Shown here in pieces: positions 46,301 through 58,300 of a stretch of DNA of 64,000 nucleotides; position 1 is the first letter of the stretch; the number at the start of each line of letters is the position of its first letter. Source of the stretch: Haliclystus octoradiatus (lineage: Eukaryota > Cnidaria > Staurozoa > Stauromedusae > Haliclystidae); NCBI GenBank assembly GCA_916610825.1, contig OU744453.1, positions 13,039,826 through 13,103,825 of the forward strand. Direction: 5' to 3'. Both the position numbers and the translations under genes were made by a program. A model generated the notes under the pieces. The model did not search any database. It was not told the DNA's origin and saw only the letters and a list, made by a program, of their open reading frames with translations.

Positions 46301-49300
46301 TCCTCAATACCAGATTCTTTGCTAACATAAACAGAGGATGCATTGACAGCTACTGCTTGCCTAATACCATCAACCATTAGGCAGAACAGTACATCCTGAT
46401 TGGTTATCCTGTTTGGAGTTGATTTTTCTGTTGTGACATAATAGTGAGGCAGTAGATTTGTATTATTCAATGTCTGCAATATATGGTTTTCCACCTCTCT
46501 GTCTAGCCACACTTCAGCATCTCGAAGAATTTCTGGCAGCTGTTCTCGTCCATAATCAAGCTCTCCAACATCTGCTCCTGTTGCTGCGAGGGAAGCTATC
46601 ATCGTTTTGTAATGCATGGTTGTTGCTTTGGTTTACACCAACGTCAGTGCAACAGTAACCAAATTTTGTGTAACTTAAGGTTACGTGAGCCCCTTCTTTG
46701 ACAATCTGTTAAACAACAACATAATTCAATTATATTTATGTAGTATTTAATTAATGTTTTCATTATTAACATTAGTCTTTAAATTCAAAGCAACTCCTAA
46801 TAGTAACACTGTGAAATACTTCTTTTTGATGTGCATTGGTTAAATGCTTTGCCAGAAAATGAAGTAACACTGTTGATGCGTTCAAACATCAATGAAAATG
46901 TGTATTTAAAATAACATTGTAATTTTAATTGTAAGGAGTACTCTGTATGCTAGTGATTCTATATCCTGTATCTGCCAGTGATATTTTATATGTTAAAATT
47001 TTTCGTATATTGATTCTTGCTCACTTACCCTCCAATGCCACTTTTAGCTACCACTGCTGGTTTATGATGGGCAAGTTTGGATCCGATCCTTTTACTCTTT
47101 AAATAAATAAAGCATTGTTCACATCTTATAATTGCAATTTTCTCTCATCCATCAAATTCAGCAAAGTATTTTAATCCTTTGCATAAGTTTGACAGATCAA
47201 TAATATTTTTGACATCATGCCATTTTAACAGTACATTAGTGACTTCTTGTCCATGTTTTAAATCTACTGCGACTAAAATGGTGGTTGTATATTTTGTGTC
47301 TCTTTTGTATGTTGGATTTTAAATTGTTGTAACTCTTTTTGCAAAAGATCTAATTTTGACTCAATGTCGTCATCCTTGCTGAAGCCTTCCTTCTCATGGT
47401 ATTTTGTATTGCTGGCTGCGAAATGCTGCAACACAGACTGCTGGAGTAAAGGCTGTTTTTCTGTATCTGCGTCTGGATGCGTCAAATCTTAAATTGCCTC
47501 TTTCTGAAAATGATGCAGTGTTTGTCTTGTTGTATCATCAGTAGCTAGCTCTGGAATTTTTGATTTGTTAGGGACTGATGCCTTCAGAGTGCTACATGCT
47601 GATGTCTTTTTTTTGCGTGTTTTTACTAAAATAACGTTCTATTGCAACTCTTGCTTTGACTACAGTTTGGTCTTTTTCCTCCTTTGTCGCTGTTTGAGTG
47701 TCTGAGTGTGTTTTTGTTTTTTTCTTGGCAGTTTGTAACCTTCTATGTCTTCACCATTCCTTAAAAGTTCTGCAACATTTAAATACCTAGTTACGTGATC
47801 TCATAAATATGAAGCTAGATACTTGCAGACCTCCCAACTTTAGATTTGACAAAGTAGTGAGATTTTAGAAATTCCATATTCTGGGGGTATAATATAGGGG
47901 CCTCCCCAAAGGGCCAACCAAACGTGGTGTTGAAATCTGCAACATATTTTATCACGACAGCATCGGCAAAAATCAACATCAACATTAACAAACCTGCTAA
48001 GAAATGGAAAAGGAAATACTTCAAAAACATAACTTACTTTCGCTGTTTTCGTTTCACATCAAAACGACAAAAAATATTATGATTTGACTCCATGCACACA
48101 TGAGTTTCAGTGTAACTGTTGTGGTATTAATATGGAAAAGTGATTAGTATTTGAAAGGGCACAACCTATCTCTCAAACTATATACAAGAAAGCATAAAGA
48201 AAATGTGAGATATATCTAAGCTATAGGATACATAATGCAATGCACAAATGTATTCTATAATCACGGCTTGACAAGGTTTGACTTTAATTGAAGGCAAAAT
48301 GTAAATTATTTATCCTTTTTGAAGTGGATTCCTTCAAATTATATGTTCATTTATTATTGCATATTATATATTGCAGTATGATCATACTTCAATGGAATGT
48401 ACAATATACCATTAGCAGTTTGAGTAAAGTACATAATATAATGAAGTAAACTACTATATATAAGCAATACTTATAACAAGTAGATTGACTATCTAAAACT
48501 TTGTACAATATCAGATGGTTCATCAAAACCAAGTAAGTCTATTACAAAATCTTTTCCAGAGATCCTACATTGTTTCAGTTGGCTGTACTTAAAGTTTCTG
48601 AATGCTTCTATAAATACATGTAAGCTTTTTAACAACTTTTTGACTTCCATATAGGAAGAGGTGGTAACCCTGGTTGTACTAGGTGCATTAGTTAAATGTA
48701 GACAAAGATCATGATCATCATTTGATAGTTGCATGGCATGACTCAGCATCTTCCCTCTGTTAAACAGTTTGTGGATGTCACCAATGCGGCTGAGAATTTG
48801 AGAGACAAATTTGTGAGACTCGCCAAGCTTTCCTTAAAATACATCAGAAAATGCCAAATCTTTAAAATGAGGAGCATCCCAGAGTACTTCTTTAAAGACA
48901 CTTTCTTTATCGGTACAATTTGTTCTTTAATTTTGGTAGAAAATACAATCGATTAGATTGCCCCAATCACATACTGTACCAAGCCACTGTGATTGTAATT
49001 CATTTTTGGTCACATTTGGCCTTGGGTATGATTCAAATAGTAGATCGAAACGAGTTTCTGCCAACTCTTCAGCTTGGGATCCACTAGCGTCATCCTCAAT
49101 ACCAGATTATTTGCTAACATAGACAGAGGATGCATCGACAGCTACTGCTTACCTAATACCATCAATCGTTAGGCAGGACAGTACAGCCTGATTGGTTATC
49201 CTGTTTGGAGTTGATTTGTCTGTTGTGACATAGTAGTGAGGAAGTAGATTTGTATTCTTCAATGGCTGCAATATATGGTTTTCCACCTCTCTGTTTAGCC

Positions 49301-52300
49301 ACACTTCAGCATGTCGAAGAATTTCTGGCAGCTGTTCTCGTCCATAATCAAGCTCTCCAACATCTGTTCCTGCTGCTAAGAAAGGAAGCTATCATTGTTT
49401 CATAATGCATGGTTGTTGCTTTGGTTTACACCAACGTCAGTGCAACAGTAACCAAATTTTGTGTAACTTAAGGTTACATGAGCCCCTTCTTTGACAATCT
49501 GTTAAACAACAACATAATTCAATTATATTTATGTAGTATTTAATTAATGTTTTCATTATTAACATTAGTCTTTAAATTCAAAGCAACTCCTAATAGTAAC
49601 ACTGTGAAATACTTCTTTTTGATGTGCATTGGTTAAATGCTTTGCCAGAAAATGAAGTAACACTGTTGATGCGTTCAAACATCAATGAAAATGTGTATTT
49701 AAAATAACATTGTAATTTTAATTGTAAGGAGTACTCTGTATGCTAGTGATTCTATATCCTGTATCTGCCAGTGATATTTTATATGTTAAAATGTTTCGTA
49801 TATTGATTCTTGCTCACTTACCCTCCAATGCCACTTTTAGCTACCACTGCTGGTTTATGATGGGCAAGTTAGGATCCGATCCTTTTACTCTTTAAATAAA
49901 TAAAGCATTGTTCAAATCTTATAATTGCAATTTTCTCTCATCCATCAATTTCAGCAAAGTATTTTAATCCTTTGCATAAGTTTGACAGACCAATAATATT
50001 TTTGACATCATTCCATTTCAACAGTATATCAGTGACTTCTTGTCCATGTTTTAAATCTACTGCGACTAAAATGGTGGTTGTATATTTTGTGTCTCTTTTG
50101 TATGTTGGATTTTAAATTATTGTAACTCTTTTTGCAAAAGATCTAATTTTGACTCAATGTCGTTATCCTTGCTGAAGCCTTCCTTCTCATGGTATTTTGT
50201 ATTGCTGGCTGCAAAATGCTGCAACACAGACTGCTGGAGTAAAGGCTGTTTTTCTGTATCGGCGTCTGGATGCGTCATTCAATCGCCTCTTTCTGAAAAT
50301 GATGCAGTGTTTGTCTTGCTGTATCATCAGTAGCTATTTTTGGAATTTTTGATTTGTTAGGGACTGATGCCTTCAGAGTGCTACATGCTGATGTCTTTTT
50401 TTTGCTTGTTTTTACTTAAAAAAACTTTCTATTTTGCAACTCTTGCTTTGACTACAGTTTGGTCTTTTTTCCTCCTTTGTCTCTGTTTGAGTGTCTATTT
50501 ACTGAAGAGGGTTTTCTTCTTGACAGTTTGTAACCTTCTATGTCTTCACCATTCCTTAAAAGTCCTGCAACATTTAAATACCTAGTTACGTAATCTCATA
50601 AATATGAAGCTAGATACTTGCAGACCTCCCAACTTTAGATTTGACAAAATGGTGAGATTTTAGAAATTCCATATTCTGGGGGTATATTATATGGGTCTCC
50701 CCGAAGGGCCAACCAAAAGTGGTATTGAAATCTACAACATATTTTATCACAACAGCATCGGCAAAAATCAAAATTAACATTAAAAAACCTGTCAAGAAAT
50801 GGAAAAGGAAATACTTCAAAAAACATAACTTACTTTTGCTGTTTTCGTTTCACATCAAAACGACAACAAATATTATGATTTGACTCCATGCACACATGAG
50901 TTTCAGTGTAACTGTTGTGGTATTAATATGGAGAAGTGATTAGTATTTGAAAGGGCACAACCTATCTCTCAAACTATTTATAAGAAAGAATAAAGAAAAT
51001 GTGAGATATATCTAAGGTATAGGATACATAATGCAATGCACACATGTATTCTATAATCACGGCTTGACAAGGTTTGACTTTAATTGAAGGCAAAATGTAA
51101 ATTATTTATCCCTTTTGAAGTGGATTCCTTCAAATTATATGTTCATTTATTATTGCATATTATATATTGCAATATGATCATACTTCAATGGAATTTACAA
51201 TATACCGTTAGCAGTTTGAGTAAAGTACATAATATAATGAAGTAAACTACTATATATAAGCAATACTTATAACAAGTAGATTGACTATCTAAAACTTTGT
51301 ACAATATCAGATGGTTCATCAAAACCAAGTAAGTCTATTAGAAAATCTTTTCCAGAAATCCTATATTGTTTCATTTCGCTGTACTTAAATTTTCTGAATG
51401 CTTCTTTAAATACATGTAAGCTTTATAACAACTTTTCGGCTTCCATATAGGAAGAGGTTGTAACCCTGGTTGTACTAGGTGCATTAGTTAAATGTAGACA
51501 AAGATCATGATCATCATTTGATAGTTGCATGGCATGACTCAGCATCTTCCCTCTGTTAAACAGCTTGTGGATGTCACCAATGCGGCTGAGAAGTTGAGAG
51601 ACAAATTTGTGAGACTCGCCAAGCTTTCCTTGAAATACATCGTAAACTGCCAAATCTTTAAAATGAGAAGCATCCCAGAGTACTTCTTTAAAGACACTTT
51701 CTTTATCGTGACAATTTGTTCTTTATTCTTTGTAGACAATCAAAGCGCTTGGTATTTCCTTTCAGATACTGTACCAAGCCACTGTGATTGTAATTCTATT
51801 TTAGTCACATTTGGGTATGATTCTAATAGTAGACCGAGATGACTTTCTGTCAACTTTTTCAGCTTTGGATCCACTAACGTTATCCTCAATACCAGATTCT
51901 TTGCTAACATAGACAGAGGATGCATTGACAGCTACTGCTTGCCTAATACCATCAACCATTAGGCAGAACAGTACAGCCTGATTGGTTATCCTGTTTGGAG
52001 TTGATTTTTCTGTTGTGACATAATAGTGAGGCGGTAGATTTGTATTCTTCAATGGCTGCAATATATGGTTTTCCACCTCTCTGTCTAGCCACACTTCAGC
52101 ATCTTGAAGAATTTCTGGTAGCTGTTTTCGACCTTTTCCAAGCTCTCCAACATCTGCTCCTGTTGCTGAGATGCAAGCTATCATTGTTTCGCAGTGCATG
52201 GCTGTTGCTTTGGTTTTCACCAAACTTCAAACTAACTGTAACTAAATTTTGTGTAACTTAAGGTTACGTGAGCCCTTTCTTTGACAATCTTACTCAAACT

Positions 52301-55300
52301 AAACAGAAATGCAAATACGATATAAGTCTGCTGTGTATGCAACAGAGTGTTGATTTACAATGCATTCCTTTCTTGTAGGCCTTTGTAACCGCCACTTCTT
52401 ACTACTTTCACTGAGTTGGTGCGGCGAATGACAGTAACATTAGAATGATAGGATAGACACAATAAATAGACACAATTTGTTACGATAACGATATTATGTG
52501 TTGTTTTCTTTGATAGAGAAACGTTGAATATGACTGGTAATCATTTGTAATGATTTACCGATTTTCGAATTACCGCTTTACCGTTTTAAACTATAAAAAT
52601 GAAATAAATGAAAGTGATGTTAAAATACTTATAAAATGCTATAAAAAGATTGAATATATAGATATGTAAGATTATTGTTATAATTAATGTAAATAATTCA
52701 TACCGTGTGTCCGATGGTGGAAAGCTGTTGTTGATCTTTCGGTGATGTTTGCCAACTAAAGTTTAATATATGCGCTATGCAATATAGTATGAGCATGCGC
52801 AGTAGAATTTAAGTTAATTTACTAGGAATTGGCGCTTACAGCCTTTGTGGTCTGTGTGCTAAAGCTAGTTATTATAAGTTGAAAAGAATTGATGGAAATT
52901 CTCTATTACTATCACGTTTGTGCAAAATCATTTCATATGCTTGATTGATGATAGTAATTGCAAATATCTTTTGAATACTCTGCCCACAGCAGTATTACTT
53001 CATCATTTACATGCGTTCGCTGAGGCACGATATTGGACTTTCGATTAACTGTTCATCAATTTCATGAATCCCATCTTGCCAGTGTATCACAAACTCCAAT
53101 TTATCCCCTACAAAAAACAGTTCCTTAGTTCGGGAACAATTCACGATCGTTAATTGGCTCCAAATGTTAATGAACTGTTCATGAACTGTCTGTGAGGTTT
53201 CAGGAACAGATTGTGAACAGTTCATGAAAATTGGAGCCATTTGACGTTCATGAACTGTTCACGATCGTTAATTGGCCCCAAATGTTCATGAACTGTTCAT
53301 GAATTGTCTGTGAGGGTTCATGAACAGGTTGTGAATAGTTCATGAAAATTGGTACCATTTGATGTTCATGAACTATTCACCATCGGTAAATGGCCCCAAA
53401 TATTAATGAATTGTTCTTGAACTGTCTGTGAGGGTTCATGATGTTCATGGACTGTCTGTGAAGGTTGTAAAGAGTTAATGAAAATTGGGGCCATTTGGCG
53501 TTCATGAACTGTTTTTCACAGGGGATATATCAATGTCCATAATCATTTCAATTGTTATTTGTCTACATTTTTATTTATTGTTGTGTTTTACCATGATTTT
53601 ATACATTTATTTTCAGAAAAGAGGCTTCTCTTGTTCCAGAAGTTGTGGCATGTAACCTTCCACAATCCAAACTCACATCAGCTCAATGTCGTAAGGTAAA
53701 TTGAGAACTATTTCAAGTGTTTTCTTTCTTCAAATTTCATGAATGACTTTTTATAGTATTTTTTTAACTTCCTCAAGAAATTTCAAACATGATTTGTGCA
53801 ATTCAGACCTTATTAAAATCTTGATAACGGTTTTCAAATGTTTATTATATTTTGTGAATTGAAAATGTTATACTGTAGGACATAGGTTTCCGCTACTTAT
53901 TGTCTTCAGGAACTATAAATATTTGCTAGGATTGTTCCAAAATTCTCCCCCTATATGTTCGTTCTGTGCATACTGTCCAAATCGCACTAACTTCTCTTTC
54001 CTTAAGCCCTGGGGAAACGACGACATCATTTGCGCGGCTTTTAAATCCTTCGAAAATCCTTGTCGTTTAGCCACTCTTTTGATTTTGTCTAACGTGTTGC
54101 ATCGTGTTTAATGGCCATCAAACATTTCCCAAGTTTTTTCAAGGATTTTTGTTATCGAACATCTTCGCTATCCTTTTCGAACCATTTCGTTCGAAATGTA
54201 TCGAACTCTTTCGATGTTGTGGTCATTTCATGGCTTCTTTTTAAGCTCAGTCTGAGTTTTTCTAGAAAAGTCTTATGAAAGTCGGGTCCGTTTAGCCGTT
54301 CTTGATAAGACTGCTTCAGAACATGAAAAGCACACGTCAGACAAAAACATATTTGTTGCACAAAAGTTGCCTTCGTTTGCCCAGGGCTTTACCGGTAACT
54401 GATTTTTTTTTCAGATTTTTCAAAACTAATTTTTGAGCGTAAACTTTCTGCAAATCATGGATGGAAGTATTAATAAGGAAACTAGATTAATCCAAGTAAA
54501 AACTAAGCATTCATCTTTGATTTGAATTCCGCATTTTATTGTTGGTCGAGAAACCTGAAATTCGAAATTTTTGTTCCAAAAGTATCTCTCTTTCAGCATA
54601 TATACGTTCCTTCTGCCGGCGTATGCTACATATTTGATATTCATGGATATTCACTGTTACTCTTGATAGAACGAAATTTTACCGTCTGTTCTGACACCTG
54701 TTCCAAAGACGTACTTACCATCTTTGAAACTGGAGACATGGCATTCCTGTCAATTTGCGCAACTTTGCCAGGTATGAATAATCTTGAACCATGCTAGCAT
54801 TGTTTCATCTATTGATGCAAAATCAAAAATAGCAATTTCTCAGAAAAGATTGAAATAGCAAATTTCCTAGAAGAGATTGCATACATCATAACAGATTCAA
54901 GATGTTGCTGCGATTTGACATTATAGTATCTATGTAATGATGTCTGTTGAAACTAATGTGCAATGCCAAGGGTCTGAAATAAGGTTCAGCCTCTGAAATC
55001 CTAGAGGCATTTCAACATTTCCTTATGAATTTTTTGTTGATGTTTGACCAATAAACCATAGAAAAGATAATTTTCTTTTGCTCTGAATTTGCTCATGATT
55101 TACTTTAACCCTCCTGAATCTAGGATTGCGGGATTCCTACTTTTGTCGGACACTGGCAGTGACTGTAGAGCAACTACCGTTGTTTCCCCTATCGGAAAGC
55201 CCTTCCTCTAGAAATAGAAGAAGGCCACTGTAAAACCACTGAACACAAGTTTTACATACGTAAGCAATAAATTACGTTTTTTAATTGTTTAAAGCCTCTT

Positions 55301-58300
55301 GGTTAATGTTCACGTCAATCTATCAGACATAAGAATTTTCCAATTTTTTTATGGATCTGATCATTTTTATTAAAACCTTACACACTGTTCTCAAATTTAT
55401 CAATTTTTGATTCCGGTAAAAACTGTCAGCTAGCTATTGTCTCAGACTCAGTTTCCAACGATGTTCATATCATGTTTTCTTGTGTATTAGTGCATTGAAA
55501 TAACTTTTTCGAGAACTATCAATCTCGTTTTATTGATTACTTGGAGTGAATATGACGCAAAAAATGTTATCACACATTCGACTAAAATACACTTTAACTG
55601 TACAATGCAATTTTGGTTAACATGGTTATAAGGAACCTAATGTTTTGATGTTGTTTATTGATCCTCCCTGTAGAAAATACTGAGGGAAAAGTCATTGCAA
55701 ACTATAGAAAATGAAATAAGACAAGATTTGGTAAGTAAATTCATGATGAATCAACATTATCAGGTCAATAACCCCTAAAATATAGCATGTGAAAATGTTT
55801 ACATTAAAACAATGTGGAATCAAAAATTATAATCCTGGGAGGAAACATATTTTATCAGACCCTTGGTGCAGACCAATGACACCATCACAGATATCCTAGT
55901 CTTCATAGGAAATGACTTGAGTATACATACTTGACTCGAATCTGCATCGTATCATAATCATGCTACTGTTGGCTTAGGTAATAAATTCAGAAATACGCGT
56001 TTATGTTTTGATCAAACCAAGAGTTGAAACAATAAAAACCAAATAATATTTTCAAATCTTTATATTATATTGTTTAAATGAAACGGTTTTCTAAAACAAA
56101 TTTCAACATTAACTCAATACAAATAAAGCAATTATACATAAGAATCTAATAATAATAATAATAATATAATAATATTAATAGGTGGATTGTTCCACACCAG
56201 CTCTTGGTATAGTGCTCAATGAAATTAATCAGAGCATTTATGTAAAATGAGAGTCAAAAATGAAACATTATAGTTTTCCGCAACTTCAAGTTTCACACCA
56301 AAAGGTGATCATCAGGCGATTTATTTCAACTATCTTATACATAATTTTTTATACATAATAATCTATACAGTTATATATATACAGTTTATATAAAAAATAA
56401 TTAAACAAATGACAAGTAAGAAATCTTTACCTTAGTTTATTAATCCACAATCACTGAAACCAACCGATACATATACACTCCTAACACAACGGAGGCACTG
56501 TACAATCAAATTTTACAAAATATCTTCAATACTAAATACAAAAAGGGCGTTGTCACGTGACAATTATTTCTGTTACAATATCGGTAACAGCTACTGTCTA
56601 CATAAAGTATGAGTTTAGAACTAAGAGTGGAAGTGCTTTGTATTAGCAATGGCCATGGTTTATGTAGCCTGCGTTACAGACCGCAATTCATTCACGAAAG
56701 AATAGGGTCTATGTGAATTGCTCGGTTTCTCTGTCCGGGCCTCGTATCAGAATAAGATTGATGTCACATAATTATGCAAGATTAATGTGATTCTCACCGG
56801 GATTCTCACATTACTTTATTCACTTCAGTAGCCAATAAGTTCTATTTTAGGCTTCGTAGCTATGACAATTAATTCATCGAATAGAGGTGATGAATTTATT
56901 ATCTAAAAACAATAGATTTACCATGCATCGATCAGAAACTTCCGGTCTACTGTTTCGTAGAGTGGCTGGACAGAGAACTGTGCAAATCACACAGACCCAA
57001 TTCTTTTGTGATTGAGTCGCGGTCTGTAACACAGACTATGGTTTATGATGATGTTAAACATTTGTAAATATGATTTGTTACCGTATATGAGCATAATTAT
57101 TACTGATTTATAGAGGCTATTTTGATTTATTTCTCAGCCTCAAAAAGGAGATGAACGTGGATGGCATATTTTTTGCTATGGTAAGCAGATTTCTCATTCA
57201 AATTCTAGTGGTGCCAGGTTAGTCTATAAATAGGTTTCATATCAAAATGTTTAGTATTTGATGTTTACCCATATAACATAAATTTATAAAATTATTGAAG
57301 AGTACAATTGTGTTGTCTTTGTTTCAGCTGCGATGAAGAAAATCATGAAAACAAAGAAGTAAGACGCTGCTAACCCCTGCGAAAAAAGTTCATGAGTTCA
57401 TGAACGTGAAATTGCCCAAAAGTTCATGAAAGTTTATGAACAGTTCATGAATTGTTTATGAACAGTTCATGAACTGTTCATGATAACCGGTTCATGGAGT
57501 GTTCATGAACTCTTTGTGACTATTCATAAACCAACAAAAAAATGTTCATGAACTGTTCATGAAGTTCATGAATTGTTCATGAACTGTGCATGAACTGTTC
57601 ATGAAGTTCATGAACTTCTCGTGAACTCATGGATATTTTCGCAGGGGATTATGTATATAAGATTGATTATGAATTCCCATTGTAATACAATGTTTGACCC
57701 TATGGCCTTACTGCATAACTCTGACTAGTCTACGTTAGTCAACTGGCTCAAAAAGAAGTATTTGAAACATTCTAGTGCAGTAAATATGTAACAATTTTGA
57801 TTTTACTTAGTGATACCACATTTTTTTACAGCTCACTTATACTGTAACATTTGCACTCAATTTCCGGAATGACTCAGCCAAAACTTACTGAAGTTAGGCG
57901 TATTAACCCAGTTGGCCCAATCATCATTAATATCGACCAACAGAGTAATAAACATATATTCAGAGGAAAGATGTAACCATGGAAACGTATCACAGTGTAT
58001 TTGTATGGGAAATCTGCTTTGTGTAGTTGTAATAAAGCTATGAAACACATTTCGGAAAGAAATTCTGATCATACAGAGAAAAGGAAGAGAGAATGAAAAG
58101 TTCTTATATTCTGTACACTATGAAAAATTAGTTGAGTTCACAAACTGTTTTTCACAGGGGGAGGCTTGGACTTGTGCAACCATTGATCCAATTATTGTGA
58201 TATGTTGGTACTATTTGTACAATTACATAATAGATGTATTGTTTATTATTTTTAATAGGATAGTGGGCATGTTCCTACCCTTGATATAATGCTGCAGCTT

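Larger units (their letters stand above)
42881..52290 (-). repeat. Tandem array of ~2.79-kb gene-like units (3 full + 1 partial)
   Basis: Units start at 42881, 45678, 48464 and 51260 (spacings 2797, 2786, 2796 bp), each at GCAATACTTATAACAAGTAG. Units 1 and 3 share variants against units 2 and 4 (ATCCTACATTG versus ATCCTATATTG), so a dimer of about 5.58 kb appears duplicated. Unit 4 ends at 52290, exactly at the splice-acceptor AG of its main exon. Each full unit holds remnants of the same minus-strand multi-exon gene and its introns. Confidence 0.9.

Noticed and set aside
57328..57358. 31-nt version of GEMIN2 exon 5 from the stronger acceptor
   Set aside because: It shifts exon 6 into a frame with an early stop; the 20-nt version keeps the conserved reading frame. 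Kept as a possible alternative isoform in findings.
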